From Chitinophagales bacterium (GTDB taxonomy: Bacteria; Bacteroidota; Bacteroidia; Chitinophagales; CAIOSU01), in contig JAGYJT010000006.1 of NCBI GenBank assembly GCA_018401955.1, forward strand, positions 1-64,000: 64,000 bases of DNA, in the 5' to 3' direction. Shown in pieces: positions 51,888-60,488 of the stretch (within the stretch, counting starts at the first letter, position 1; every line of letters starts with the position of its first letter). Below the pieces are notes generated by a model. It saw nothing but the letters and a program-made list of their open reading frames with translations, ran no database searches and had not been told where the DNA came from. Made by a program: the position numbers and the translations under genes.

Positions 51888-52811
51888 TTAAATTGACAAC
51901 TCCGGATAATTGCTGCCGTGGTCAGGGAAAACCGTAACTACTACACCGCTATCCAATTCGTTGGCTACCCTTATGGCACCAGCCAAGTTTGCCGCCGATG
52001 ATGGGCTTAACAGCAATCCATCTTTTTTAGCCACTTCTTTTATCAAGGCATAAGCCTCTTCGGTGCTCACCTCTAGGTTTCTGTCAGCTAGCGTGGGGTC
52101 ATATATCTTCGGCACTTTGGCAGTCTCCAAGTGTTTCCAACCTTCTAGGGCATGCATGGCAAAATCAGGCTGCAAAGATATTACCTCAATGTTCGAGTCA
52201 ATTTCTTTCAATCTGCGTGAAGTACCCGTAAAAGTACCTGAGGTGCCCAGCCCTGCAACAAAGTGCGTTATTTTGCCACGGGTTTGGTCAAATATTTCAC
52301 GGCCAGTGCCGTAGTAGTGTGCCTTCCAGTTGTGCTCGTTGCTATATTGGTCGGCATAATAATACTGGTCTGGGTTGTTTTGGTATAGTTCCAATGCATA
52401 CTCTTGTGCACCATCGGTGCCTTCAAATCGACTGGTTTCAATAATGTTTACGCCATGTGCTTTAAGGGCGTTTTTCTTTTGGCTGCTGGCATTAGCTGGC
52501 AGAGCTAGGGTAACTGGTATGCCCAACGCCGCTCCAATAGCGCCATAAGCCACGCCGGTGTTACCACTGCTGGCATCCAATAAATGGATGTGCTCGTCTA
52601 GTTTACCTGCTGCTACCGCCTCTTTAATAATATTGTAAGCGGCACGCGCCTTAACGCTGCTGCCAATTTGGTACCACTCTAGCTTGGCATAAATGGTTAC
52701 ACCAGGTTTGTTAAAAGTTCCGTTCAACGGGAACAGGGGGGTGTTCCCGATGAACGGTTCCAATGAAAAAACCCTATTTAGTAAGCTCGATTTCGATTCT
52801 TTGATGAGCAT
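51888..52811 (-). CDS. cysM: CysM-like cysteine synthase
   Basis: Pyridoxal-phosphate enzyme that joins sulfur to an activated serine. 307 residues with GNTPL at 22-26, PLP Lys54 in GSSVKARAAYN, SSGNTG at 81-86 and GLGTSGTFTG at 187-196. It resembles M. tuberculosis CysM (ITHFVAGLGT), which takes sulfur from CysO-thiocarboxylate and uses O-phosphoserine. Clustering with carrier, peptidase and activating enzyme supports that route over free sulfide; the exact serine donor cannot be read from the sequence. Confidence 0.88.
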   Translation of the reverse strand: MLIKESKSSLLNRVFSLEPFIGNTPLFPLNGTFNKPGVTIYAKLEWYQIGSSVKARAAYNIIKEAVAAGKLDEHIHLLDASSGNTGVAYGAIGAALGIPVTLALPANASSQKKNALKAHGVNIIETSRFEGTDGAQEYALELYQNNPDQYYYADQYSNEHNWKAHYYGTGREIFDQTRGKITHFVAGLGTSGTFTGTSRRLKEIDSNIEVISLQPDFAMHALEGWKHLETAKVPKIYDPTLADRNLEVSTEEAYALIKEVAKKDGLLLSPSSAANLAGAIRVANELDSGVVVTVFPDHGSNYPELSI

Positions 52812-52916
52812 GTGTTTTTGATTTTCGATTTACGAGGTACGATTTACGATTGTGTACCCTGTTAACTCTTTTACTTTTCAATTCATTCGCACCTTGTGCT
52901 TCTTTTTTTTTGATTT

Positions 52917-52966
52917 CCGGTATTCGGGCCCTGTATTCTTTCGAACCAGCAGGGCCCGAATACCGG
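52917..52966. repeat. 17-bp perfect inverted repeat before cysM-like gene
   Basis: CCGGTATTCGGGCCCTG (52917-52933) and its complement (52950-52966) enclose a 16-nt loop. On the minus strand it is followed by A-runs, not T-runs, so it is not a standard terminator for the peroxiredoxin gene. It might be an operator, RNA processing site or mobile remnant. It lies 106 bp upstream of the cysM-like start. Confidence 0.7.
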
Positions 52967-53062
52967 TCAATCATGACAATTATTGACAAACCATTATTTC
53001 AAATGACAGATATGAGATGAGAGATGAAAAATATTTTTGCTGACACACTCACCTCACTGTCG

Positions 53063-53731
53063 TTAACTTAGTTCTTTTTTTGAGAGGTAGAAATCTACTT
53101 TCTCGTAAGTAGCATTCGCAAGGCGCTCTTCCACTTCTACCAAGGTTTTTGGTGGCGGCACAATTACTTTATCACCTGGGCGCCAGTTGGCTGGTAGAGC
53201 AACGCTGTGCTTATCGGCCGTTTGTAATGCCTCTATAACACGTTTAATCTCGTCAAGGTTGCGGCCAATATTCAATGGGTAATAAATTATAGCACGGATA
53301 ACGTTTTTTGGGTCGATAACAAACACGGCACGTACGGTAGCGGTTTGGCTTTCGCCTGGATGAATCAATCCGTATAATTGCGCCACTTTGGTATCCAAAT
53401 CGGCCACAATCGGGAAATCAAGGTATACACCTGTTTTCTCCCTAACGTTTTGTACCCAAGCTACGTGGCTATGAATGCTATCAATGCTCACGCCAATCAA
53501 ATTGGTATTGCGGGCGGCAAAAAACTCCTTTTCGCGGGCAAACTCAATCAGCTCGGTGGTACATACAGGGGTAAAGTCAGCAGGGTGAGAAAACAGGATG
53601 GTATACTTATCCTTCTTGAAATCGTAGAAGTTTAAGCTGCCCACGGTGGTAACGGCAGTAAAGTTCGGGGCGGCATCGCCAATGCGTGGGATGCCGTTTT
53701 GTACTACTGGGTTTTCGGTTGCTGTTGACAT
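53063..53731 (-). CDS. 1-Cys peroxiredoxin (Prx6 type)
   Basis: It reduces peroxides with a single catalytic Cys. 222 residues. Cys57 in ADFTPVCTTE; there is no second Cys, and the C-terminal extension (RPGDKVIVPPPKTLVEVEERL) is that of Prx6. It needs an external thiol such as a low-molecular-weight thiol. It heads the minus-strand sulfur cluster and sits directly behind the six-Cys leader, so it is probably induced under cysteine shortage along with the downstream genes. Confidence 0.93.
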   Translation of the reverse strand: MSTATENPVVQNGIPRIGDAAPNFTAVTTVGSLNFYDFKKDKYTILFSHPADFTPVCTTELIEFAREKEFFAARNTNLIGVSIDSIHSHVAWVQNVREKTGVYLDFPIVADLDTKVAQLYGLIHPGESQTATVRAVFVIDPKNVIRAIIYYPLNIGRNLDEIKRVIEALQTADKHSVALPANWRPGDKVIVPPPKTLVEVEERLANATYEKVDFYLSKKELS

Positions 53732-53796
53732 GGTATTTTGTTTTTTACTGGCTATTGATGGCCTCGTTTCTTGTTTCGATAATGTTGTAAATGAAA

Positions 53797-53826
53797 AAAG
53801 CCCTCCCGCTTTGGCGGAAGGGCTTT
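53797..53826 (-). terminator. Attenuator terminator before the peroxiredoxin gene
   Basis: A 13-bp stem with one mismatch (53797-53809 with 53814-53826) has a 4-nt loop, followed on the minus strand by TTTTTT. The 5' arm (CCCTTCCGCC on the minus strand) can pair over 10 bp, one base bulged, with GGCGGACAGGG of the leader ORF (53891-53901), which lies just after the Cys codons. That gives an antiterminator when ribosomes stall. Confidence 0.8.
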
Positions 53827-53868
53827 GTATAGCTTTTAGTGTTTGGTTGTTGTCTTATCTATCCAATA

Positions 53869-53973
53869 TTACCTACACAAATACAATGCACCCTGTCCGC
53901 CAGAGGCGAAACAACAGCAGCAACAACACATCATGTTGTTCATCGCTTGGGTGATATTTGTGTGAGTATTCAT
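53869..53973 (-). CDS. Poly-cysteine leader peptide of the sulfur cluster
   Basis: A 34-codon ORF: MNTHTNITQAMNNMM, then six consecutive Cys codons (TGT TGT TGC TGC TGT TGT, 53911-53928), then FASGGQGALYLCR and stop. It shares with the metY leader the MN...MMCCCCC start, a GGACAGG segment after the Cys run, a Cys near the end and TGTANGTAA at the stop. It is followed by a terminator and then a 1-Cys peroxiredoxin gene. It is best read as a cysteine-responsive attenuator leader. Confidence 0.85.
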   Translation of the reverse strand: MNTHTNITQAMNNMMCCCCCCFASGGQGALYLCR

Positions 53974-53981
53974 TTCGGTTG

Positions 53982-54012
53982 CTAATCTATGACATAATAA
54001 CCCAATTGTCAA
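53982..54012 (-). promoter_or_regulatory. Candidate promoter of the poly-Cys leader
   Basis: On the minus strand: TTG (54010-54012) then 20 bp then TAGATTAG (53982-53989; one mismatch to TAnnTTTG). It ends 9 bp before the leader ATG, as in the his leader, so the leader message would be nearly leaderless. Confidence 0.4.
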
Positions 54013-54087
54013 TCTTTGGTTCAATTAGTTCTGTTAAATAATTTAGGTAAAACAGTGTTAGGTGTTGATAATCAACGAGAAAAATTA

Positions 54088-54504
54088 TTAAAAATTAGCG
54101 CCGCTAAATATACTCCATATAATAATGCCTATTAAAGCAAGCCCAATAGCCAACGGCACCCATATTTTACGCTTGGGCATACTTTCGTGGCCAGGAATGT
54201 ATTGGTCGTGTAGATATTTCCCCATAACCCACGATGTGGCTAAATTGATTGGGATGCCTACACCTCTGGGTATGTCAATTACAAATTGAAGCGCAACTAA
54301 TGCTACCATAAATGCAATGCTGCCTAATAATACTTTAATAGCAATATCGTTTTTACCGACTCTATTAAGGTTTTGATAAGCCATTATACCTCCAAAAATG
54401 GTGGAGAAAAAGAAGGTAAAACCCGCCACCGCACTACTGGAGTATATTTCTGGTGCTGGGGTTTCATCTATAGGTGCATCAAGTATAGTGTTGTGCTGTT
54501 CCAT
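54088..54504 (-). CDS. Hypothetical four-helix membrane protein
   Basis: 138 residues. A short acidic, Pro-rich N-terminus (MEQHNTILDAPIDETPAPE) is followed by four hydrophobic segments (about 24-42, 55-75, 80-96 and 115-135). SYLHDQY-type loop YLHDQYIPGHESMPKRK joins helices 3 and 4. No known motif. The promoter-to-leader unit of the sulfur cluster begins just behind it, transcribed in the same direction, but nothing links the two. Confidence 0.6.
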   Translation of the reverse strand: MEQHNTILDAPIDETPAPEIYSSSAVAGFTFFFSTIFGGIMAYQNLNRVGKNDIAIKVLLGSIAFMVALVALQFVIDIPRGVGIPINLATSWVMGKYLHDQYIPGHESMPKRKIWVPLAIGLALIGIIIWSIFSGANF

Positions 54505-54570
54505 GGTAGCCTTTTGGGCAAAGATATACCATTTGCCTTTTAGTTGTAATGTGTAAGCAAAGCAAAAGTA

Positions 54571-56415
54571 TTAATATACCAGCACCTTTTTACGAGAAAT
54601 TGCTTTGCCGTTGATAGTTGTTAGTAGATACATGCCAGTACCTGTGCTAATTGGCAAGGTTAGCGTGTTACATACATTGCAACTGGCAACTACTTTGCCT
54701 GTAATATCGGTAACCGTTACATCAGTATGAGTTGAGAGGTTAATGGCGTTCCCTGCTTTTACTGGGTTAGGATAGAAGCTTACCTCATTGGTAGGTTCCA
54801 TAACTTCATTTAAGCCAACATACAAAGCACCTTTGTATCGGTGGCTCGAAAACCAGAACCAGTCGGGGTTATTGGTTACAAAGGCAACCAATTCCTGTGT
54901 TTGAAATTGTTGATAGGTTAGCGTTCTGCTCCAAACATCCGTTACTCCATCAATCCAAAGGATATCGGTATAATTATTAGAGTCTAATGATAGGGTTACA
55001 GCACTAGAATCTGGCGAGAAGCTGATATTTATGTAAGGCCTTAAATCATCAAACGGTAGTTGATTGTCAAAATATGGATAAAAACGATAGGTTAGGAACG
55101 AGTAATCTTGATTGATGGCAAACACCATGGTGTTGCTGTTATCCCAAACCCCCAACTTGGGCACACCATTGTCATTTGACAAATCAAAATTAGTGGAACC
55201 GATGTTGCCAAAAGAGAGGGCGTTGTTAATTTCTGATATTGAGCTAGCATAGCGGTTTTGTAGCATAACCCCGCCGTTACCCATGGCAGTACTTTGCCCA
55301 AGCACATCATATAATCCCTTGCGAGTGGTTCTGATTGAATCGCCTGAAGATTGTATAAATACCTTGTAGCCGGTGTTAGGTTTTGCCCTACAGCCTCCAT
55401 TATCCCATAATGATTTTACCAAGGTGTCTTTATTGGCATACAAGTATTGAAGGTCGTGGGCTGTATTTACCCAAACCGAATCATCGGATTGATGGCCCAA
55501 ATGATTTGATTTGCTCAATACTTGCACGCTACTGGTTACCCATTTGGTACCATTAAAAGTTGCCGTAATTTCAAATTCTGAATCGGTATTACGGTTAAAT
55601 ATGCCAATTTTCACAGTGTCTACTGCTGTTTGTATGGCTGCAATAGAATTTGGGTGGTAAAAATCGATAATATTATTGTCAAACGTATCTAGTGTGGTGT
55701 AGCTGCAAGTAGATTGGGGTGTGCCAGCCGGGCTTATGCCCCAAGCAGGGTCTGCAGCACTCCAATAAAAATTTGTATTGTGATTAGCTGATACCCAGTT
55801 AACGGTAGGGTACGTAACGCCACCAGTTTGTTGGCTTCCAAGGAATGCATATCCCAGGTTGTTGGGCATTACATAAAACTCGTGTGGGTTGCCTATGCCA
55901 AAGGTATCAATTACCTCAAAATTTCTATCGCATACATAACCAACTACAGGTTTAATGCTGTAGTCTCGTATTTCGGCCCAAGTAAAAAGTTCTTCCTCTG
56001 GCCAATATCTAAAATTCCAAATAGGAAAATTTGACCCATCGGGTACTAAACGAAACGCAGCGGGTATCTTTTCATATACATCATATAGTACCATCATTTG
56101 CTCAAGTACAAATGGAGAGCTAGCAGCCCAAAGGCCATACCTTACTTTGGTTTGTGCTATCGCCTGGTCGTTATAGTTTATTTGAAACGGAAATATAACA
56201 CTGTTAGAGTCTTCTACAAGCGGTGCATAGATAGTTTGGGCATAAACTTGCGCATTTAAGCATACTGCTATCACTAGCATTATAACGTACTTGACGCAAT
56301 TATCTATAAAACTATTTTTGGCGCAAGGCGATGAGAAAATGCTTAGGCTAGTTGATAATGTTACATACGCTTTTGCCAAAGGGTTTTGGTACAAAAGCAA
56401 CATTTGTTTTCCCAT
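54571..56415 (-). CDS. Secreted T9SS protein of unknown function
   Basis: Up to 614 residues. A signal-like segment near residues 43-58 (VIMLVIAVCLNAQVYA-QT) suggests the true start is downstream of the ORF start, near the Met46 region; I could not settle it. The body is beta-rich (FPIWNFRYWPEEELFTW, NPHEFYVMPNNLGYAFLG) and distantly like periplasmic arylsulfotransferase-type propellers; that is a weak idea. The last ~75 residues are a sorting domain (VSFYPNPVKAGNAINLS ... MYLLTT). Confidence 0.75.
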   Translation of the reverse strand: MGKQMLLLYQNPLAKAYVTLSTSLSIFSSPCAKNSFIDNCVKYVIMLVIAVCLNAQVYAQTIYAPLVEDSNSVIFPFQINYNDQAIAQTKVRYGLWAASSPFVLEQMMVLYDVYEKIPAAFRLVPDGSNFPIWNFRYWPEEELFTWAEIRDYSIKPVVGYVCDRNFEVIDTFGIGNPHEFYVMPNNLGYAFLGSQQTGGVTYPTVNWVSANHNTNFYWSAADPAWGISPAGTPQSTCSYTTLDTFDNNIIDFYHPNSIAAIQTAVDTVKIGIFNRNTDSEFEITATFNGTKWVTSSVQVLSKSNHLGHQSDDSVWVNTAHDLQYLYANKDTLVKSLWDNGGCRAKPNTGYKVFIQSSGDSIRTTRKGLYDVLGQSTAMGNGGVMLQNRYASSISEINNALSFGNIGSTNFDLSNDNGVPKLGVWDNSNTMVFAINQDYSFLTYRFYPYFDNQLPFDDLRPYINISFSPDSSAVTLSLDSNNYTDILWIDGVTDVWSRTLTYQQFQTQELVAFVTNNPDWFWFSSHRYKGALYVGLNEVMEPTNEVSFYPNPVKAGNAINLSTHTDVTVTDITGKVVASCNVCNTLTLPISTGTGMYLLTTINGKAISRKKVLVY

Positions 56416-56651
56416 AGTAGATAATAATGAGTCAAAGGTACGCAGCCCAAGGAAATATGGCCTGAAAACTCATTAAATTTTGATTAAAATAACCAGGGTT
56501 AACTGTCTGAAATTCAGTAATTTAGGTTGCAGTTTGTGCTTTAAAATAGACAGTCATAACGTATCAAAATAATCAGCATAATCATATTGGTGATTTGCAA
56601 TGCGGTATGATTGTATAAAATAGCCGTTGCATAGCTATTAGTTAAACGGTG
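56416..56651. other. Spacer without a recognised feature
   Basis: 236 bp between the T9SS protein and trmH. No ORF, strong hairpin or repeat was seen. Confidence 0.5.
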
Positions 56652-57248
56652 CTACTGGTCTCTTTGTACCCAACCTTCATAAATGCCATCCATAGTCTCA
56701 GTAGATAGTTGTGGAGCATGGTAAAGCCCTGTTTCAATACGTTGGCGCATTACCTCAAACACACTCACAGCACATGCTACCGAAATATTGAGGCTCTGCA
56801 CCATGCCCTGCATCGGGATAATGAAATTGCCATCGGCATACTCCAATATTTCAGCTGATAAGCCTAAACGCTCGTTGCCAAACAACAAAGCTACCGAGCC
56901 GGTTAAGTTTAGGTTATATAAACTAACGGCATCTTGGCTTAGGTGGGTAGCATAGACCTTATCGTACTTAGCCTTTACGGCGGTCATACAATCGGCAATG
57001 TTTTCAAAAGTATGTAGGTCAACCCACTTTTTTGCGCCAGCAGAGCTACGTTTACCCAATTTAGTAATGGGCGGGGTAAGGGTGTTAACCACATATACCT
57101 CCATAATACCCACGGCATCGCAACTGCGCATTACAGCCGATAGGTTGTGCGGGTCGTGAACGTCTTCGAGCACAACGGTAACATTTGGTTGCCGTTGCGA
57201 CAAAACTTTCCGCATTTTTTGTTGTCTTATACTTAGTGTATCATCCAT
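56652..57248 (-). CDS. trmH: tRNA (guanosine-18 2'-O)-methyltransferase
   Basis: SPOUT-type methyltransferase that modifies G18 in the tRNA D-loop. 198 residues: VVLEDVHDPHNLSAVMRSCDAVGI (motif 1), LLFGNERLGLSAEILEYAD (motif 2) and IIPMQGMVQSLNISVACAV (knot motif 3), as in E. coli TrmH. The TrmH C-terminal extension is short. The start overlaps nothing and lies 50 bp divergent from the AsmA-like gene. Confidence 0.92.
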   Translation of the reverse strand: MDDTLSIRQQKMRKVLSQRQPNVTVVLEDVHDPHNLSAVMRSCDAVGIMEVYVVNTLTPPITKLGKRSSAGAKKWVDLHTFENIADCMTAVKAKYDKVYATHLSQDAVSLYNLNLTGSVALLFGNERLGLSAEILEYADGNFIIPMQGMVQSLNISVACAVSVFEVMRQRIETGLYHAPQLSTETMDGIYEGWVQRDQ

Positions 57249-57297
57249 TCGTTTGTAAAACTAAACAGAATGGTATCTTTATAAAAACTTTTCCACT

Positions 57298-59982
57298 ATG
57301 TTACGTAAGCTTCTATTAGGCTTTTTAATTTTTATCGTGTTGTTGGTAGGTGCTTTAGCCGCAGTGCCGTTTATTTTTAAGGACCAATTGCTGGCGTTTG
57401 CCAAAACCCAGATAAACACATATCTCACCGCCACGGTCGATTTTGATGAGTTTGGTGTCTCGGTTTTCAAAGATTTTCCTAACATCAGTCTCACCCTAGG
57501 TGATGTATCGGTAATTAACGGCGCCCCTTTTGAGGGCGATACCTTAGCGGGTATAAAAGACGTTACTGTTAGCCTCGACATAATGAGCGTTATCAAAGGC
57601 GACCAATATGTTATCCGTAACGTGGCGCTTACCCAACCGCGCATAAAGGTTAAGGTGTTAAAAGACGGCACGGCCAACTATGACATAATGAAACCTAGCG
57701 ATGCGGCTGATACCACTAGCGGCGGTGCTACCCCGGCCATCGAAATAAATGGTTACAGCATTACCAAAGGCTATATTTTATATGACGATAAGGCAGGGGA
57801 TATGTATGCGGAGATTGTTGACCTAGACCATAAGGGTAGCGGCGATTTTGCACAAGATATTGTTGACCTTTCAACCACTACCAGCATTAAAGCCCTAACC
57901 GTGAAGACCGGTGGTGTGGCCTACCTGAGCAAAGCCGAACTGGAAGCAAAGCTTGACCTGAACCTTGATTTGCCGAACAGCAAATATACTTTTAAAGAAA
58001 ACACCGTAAGGCTTAACCAATTGGAGCTGGCCTTCAACGGCTGGTTGCAATTGCTTGCAAATGAGGCTATGGATTTGGATGTGAGCTTTGATGCCAAGAA
58101 AACAGAGTTTAAGAACATCCTTTCGCTGTTGCCGGCCATATATGCCAAAGATTTTGAGCAAGTGCAAACCAGCGGTAGCTTGGTGCTGCGTGGCTATGCC
58201 AAAGGCAAATTGGAAGGTGAAAGCTATCCAGCCTTTGCCTTGGAATTGGGTGTAGACAATGCCAGTTTCAAATACCCAGATTTGCCTGTTGGGGTAAGTG
58301 CTATAAACATTGATGCCAGCGTAAAATCGCCGGGCGGTAGTTTGGATAGAACGGTAGTTGATGTGCCAAAGTTTGATTTTGTAGCAGGTACCGATCCGTT
58401 TAAAATGAAGATAAATGTGCGTACCCCAATTTCAGACCCTAATATTGATGCTAGCCTAAAGGGCAAAATCAATTTGGATAACGTAAAGAACTTTTACCCA
58501 ATGGCGCAGGGCGAAAGCCTATCTGGCCTATTGGATATGGATGTAACGGCTGAGGGTAGGCTTAGTGCCATTGAGGCAGAGAAGTATCAAAACTTTGATG
58601 CCCAGGGTAGTATTGCCATTACCAATTTGAGGTATGCTAGCCCTGACGTGCCTAAGCCCGTATCGGTTGATGCACTTAACATGACCTTTACGCCGCAAGT
58701 GGTAACCTTGGATAAGTTGGTTGCTAAAATTGGCAGAAGTGATATTGATGCGGTTGGCAGGCTCGATAATTTACTAAATTACCTATTTGCCGGTGAGGTG
58801 CTTAAAGGTAGCCTAACCTTAAACTCGAAGTTGTTGGATTTGAACGAGTTTATGACCGAGGAAACTACTACCACAACCACCACTACCACCGACGGTGACG
58901 GCAGCACCAGCACTACTATGGAAACTACCGGTGCCGATGTGCCCGATGATTTAGATTTTACCCTAAACGCAACAATGGCCAGGGTTATTTATGATAACAT
59001 CGAGATTAAGGGTGCTAGTGCCAAATTTACGGTAAAGAACGAAACGGTAACCATTACTGATTTGAAAGCCAATATTTTGGATGGGGCTCTGGCTCTTGAT
59101 GGTACTTACTCCACTTACCAGACCGAAAGGCCAGCGCTTGACTTCAAGTTTAAATTTATGAACGTTGATGTGCAGCAGGCGTTCAAAACCTTCAATTCGG
59201 TGCAGCAAATTATGCCTATTGCCGACCAGATAAGTGGCAAGTTTAGTACCCAGTTTGATATGAAGGGCTTTTTGGGCGACGATTTATCGCCTGACTTAAA
59301 TACCTTATTGGGCGAGGGTACTGTTGAGTTGACCAATGCAAAGCTTACTGGTAGTGATGTACTGAATAATTTGGCGGATAAATTTAAGTTGCCACAATTA
59401 AAGTCGATTGATATACCTAAGTCTTGGACCATTGTGAAACTGGTAAATGGTAAGATTTTTGTTGAGCCGTTTGACTTTAAGTACCAAGATATAGCCATGA
59501 CTATTGCCGGTTCGCACAGCCTGTTAAACGTGATGGACTACGGTGTACTGATGGATGTGCCGAGCAACAAAATGGGCCCAGCCAAAGGTATGGTTGATGG
59601 TTTATTAGCCCAATCGCCAATACCGGGTATTACACCAACCTCGTTGCCAGATATGTTGCGCTTTAAGGTTGGTATAACGGGTGATATGGCGAAACCAAAG
59701 ATTGATGTAAAGCTACTAGGCTCCGGCGGTTCTACCAGTCCGGTTAAAGATTTGGTAAACGACCAGGTGGATAAGGTTAAGGAAGAGTTTGACAAACAAA
59801 AGGACGAGGCCATTAAACAAGCAGAGGATGCCAAGCGTAAAGCTGAAGAAGAAGCCCAAAGGCAGCTTGATGAGGCTAAGCGCAAAGCCGACGAAGCTAA
59901 AAAGAAAGCCGAAGAAGAGGCTAAAAAGAAGGCTAAGGAAGAGGCTGATAAGCTAAAAGATAAGATTAAGACGCCTTGGTAA
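57298..59982 (+). CDS. AsmA-like outer-membrane homeostasis protein
   Basis: 894 residues. N-terminal membrane helix (about 5-25), then the AsmA-type repeated beta-structure (for example FKDFPNISLTLGDVSVING and GSLVLRGYAKGKLEGESYPAF). A Thr-rich linker (about 520-540, ETTTTTTTTDG) splits it. The last ~80 residues are a long Lys/Glu/Ala coiled coil, which AsmA proteins usually lack. AsmA-family proteins are thought to move or organise phospholipids between membranes. The coiled coil may tether it or a partner. Divergent from trmH. Confidence 0.88.
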   Translation: MLRKLLLGFLIFIVLLVGALAAVPFIFKDQLLAFAKTQINTYLTATVDFDEFGVSVFKDFPNISLTLGDVSVINGAPFEGDTLAGIKDVTVSLDIMSVIKGDQYVIRNVALTQPRIKVKVLKDGTANYDIMKPSDAADTTSGGATPAIEINGYSITKGYILYDDKAGDMYAEIVDLDHKGSGDFAQDIVDLSTTTSIKALTVKTGGVAYLSKAELEAKLDLNLDLPNSKYTFKENTVRLNQLELAFNGWLQLLANEAMDLDVSFDAKKTEFKNILSLLPAIYAKDFEQVQTSGSLVLRGYAKGKLEGESYPAFALELGVDNASFKYPDLPVGVSAINIDASVKSPGGSLDRTVVDVPKFDFVAGTDPFKMKINVRTPISDPNIDASLKGKINLDNVKNFYPMAQGESLSGLLDMDVTAEGRLSAIEAEKYQNFDAQGSIAITNLRYASPDVPKPVSVDALNMTFTPQVVTLDKLVAKIGRSDIDAVGRLDNLLNYLFAGEVLKGSLTLNSKLLDLNEFMTEETTTTTTTTTDGDGSTSTTMETTGADVPDDLDFTLNATMARVIYDNIEIKGASAKFTVKNETVTITDLKANILDGALALDGTYSTYQTERPALDFKFKFMNVDVQQAFKTFNSVQQIMPIADQISGKFSTQFDMKGFLGDDLSPDLNTLLGEGTVELTNAKLTGSDVLNNLADKFKLPQLKSIDIPKSWTIVKLVNGKIFVEPFDFKYQDIAMTIAGSHSLLNVMDYGVLMDVPSNKMGPAKGMVDGLLAQSPIPGITPTSLPDMLRFKVGITGDMAKPKIDVKLLGSGGSTSPVKDLVNDQVDKVKEEFDKQKDEAIKQAEDAKRKAEEEAQRQLDEAKRKADEAKKKAEEEAKKKAKEEADKLKDKIKTPW

Positions 59983-60181
59983 AGGCTGGTTTTCCGTCAT
60001 AGCTGAGGAAGGAAATGCTGTAGCAACCGACTGACGAAGTAACTATTCTTACTGCTTTTGCACAGAATGCCATCTGGTCGTGAGCACCTTTCATCGACTC
60101 AGGGGATTGCTTCAAGTCCTTGTTGGCCTGGAGTTTAGCTAGGTTTAGTGTGGACTTTCGCAATGACGGTGTGTTAAAATT

Positions 60182-60215
60182 AAAAATGCCCCCGCGGATT
60201 CGTGGGGGCATTTTT
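60182..60215 (+). terminator. Intrinsic terminator of the AsmA-like gene
   Basis: A 15-bp stem with one G-T pair (60182-60196 with 60201-60215) has a 4-nt loop, A-rich before and T-rich after. Confidence 0.85.
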
Positions 60216-60250
60216 TATAATGTTTGCTGAGTTAAATCAGCTTAATATGC

Positions 60251-60427
60251 TTATTGAAAAAGGAAGGCAAAAATATACTGGTGCTGCCAATCGCCGAAGT
60301 GAATATTGTATGATGCAAAGCTTGGGTATTCGGCAAGTATAGCTTTGGTAATGGCTATACTCCAGCTACCCAAAACGGCCAGCATAATGAATATGTAAGT
60401 GGGTGTTTGTTTCAAATGTTTTTTCAT
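60251..60427 (-). CDS. Small membrane protein
   Basis: The start at 60427 (ATG) gives 58 residues: MKKHLKQTPTYIFIMLAVLG, one hydrophobic helix (about 11-29), then SFASYNIHFGDWQHQYIFAF. A longer frame to 60487 puts 20 odd residues in front. It lies 61 bp from phnW and may be part of that transcript. No family assigned. Confidence 0.5.
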   Translation of the reverse strand: MKKHLKQTPTYIFIMLAVLGSWSIAITKAILAEYPSFASYNIHFGDWQHQYIFAFLFQ

Positions 60428-60488
60428 CGCATTGTGGTTTACCCTTACTAAACGATTAAATATACCAAATAGTTGCCTTGCTATCAAA

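Larger units (their letters stand above)
53732..54087. other. 356-bp regulatory spacer before the 1-Cys peroxiredoxin
   Basis: Holds the poly-Cys leader ORF (53869-53973), its terminator (53797-53826) and a promoter-like pair (53982-54012), all on the minus strand. The rest (about 54013-54087) shows no gene. Confidence 0.8.

Noticed and set aside
52774..52989. 71-residue ORF before the cysM-like gene as a leader peptide
   Set aside because: It has no run of Cys or Met codons and runs through the 17-bp palindrome; it appears to be a chance frame.
54571..56415. Arylsulfotransferase assignment for the T9SS protein
   Set aside because: Only loose likeness; the catalytic His/Arg pattern could not be located.
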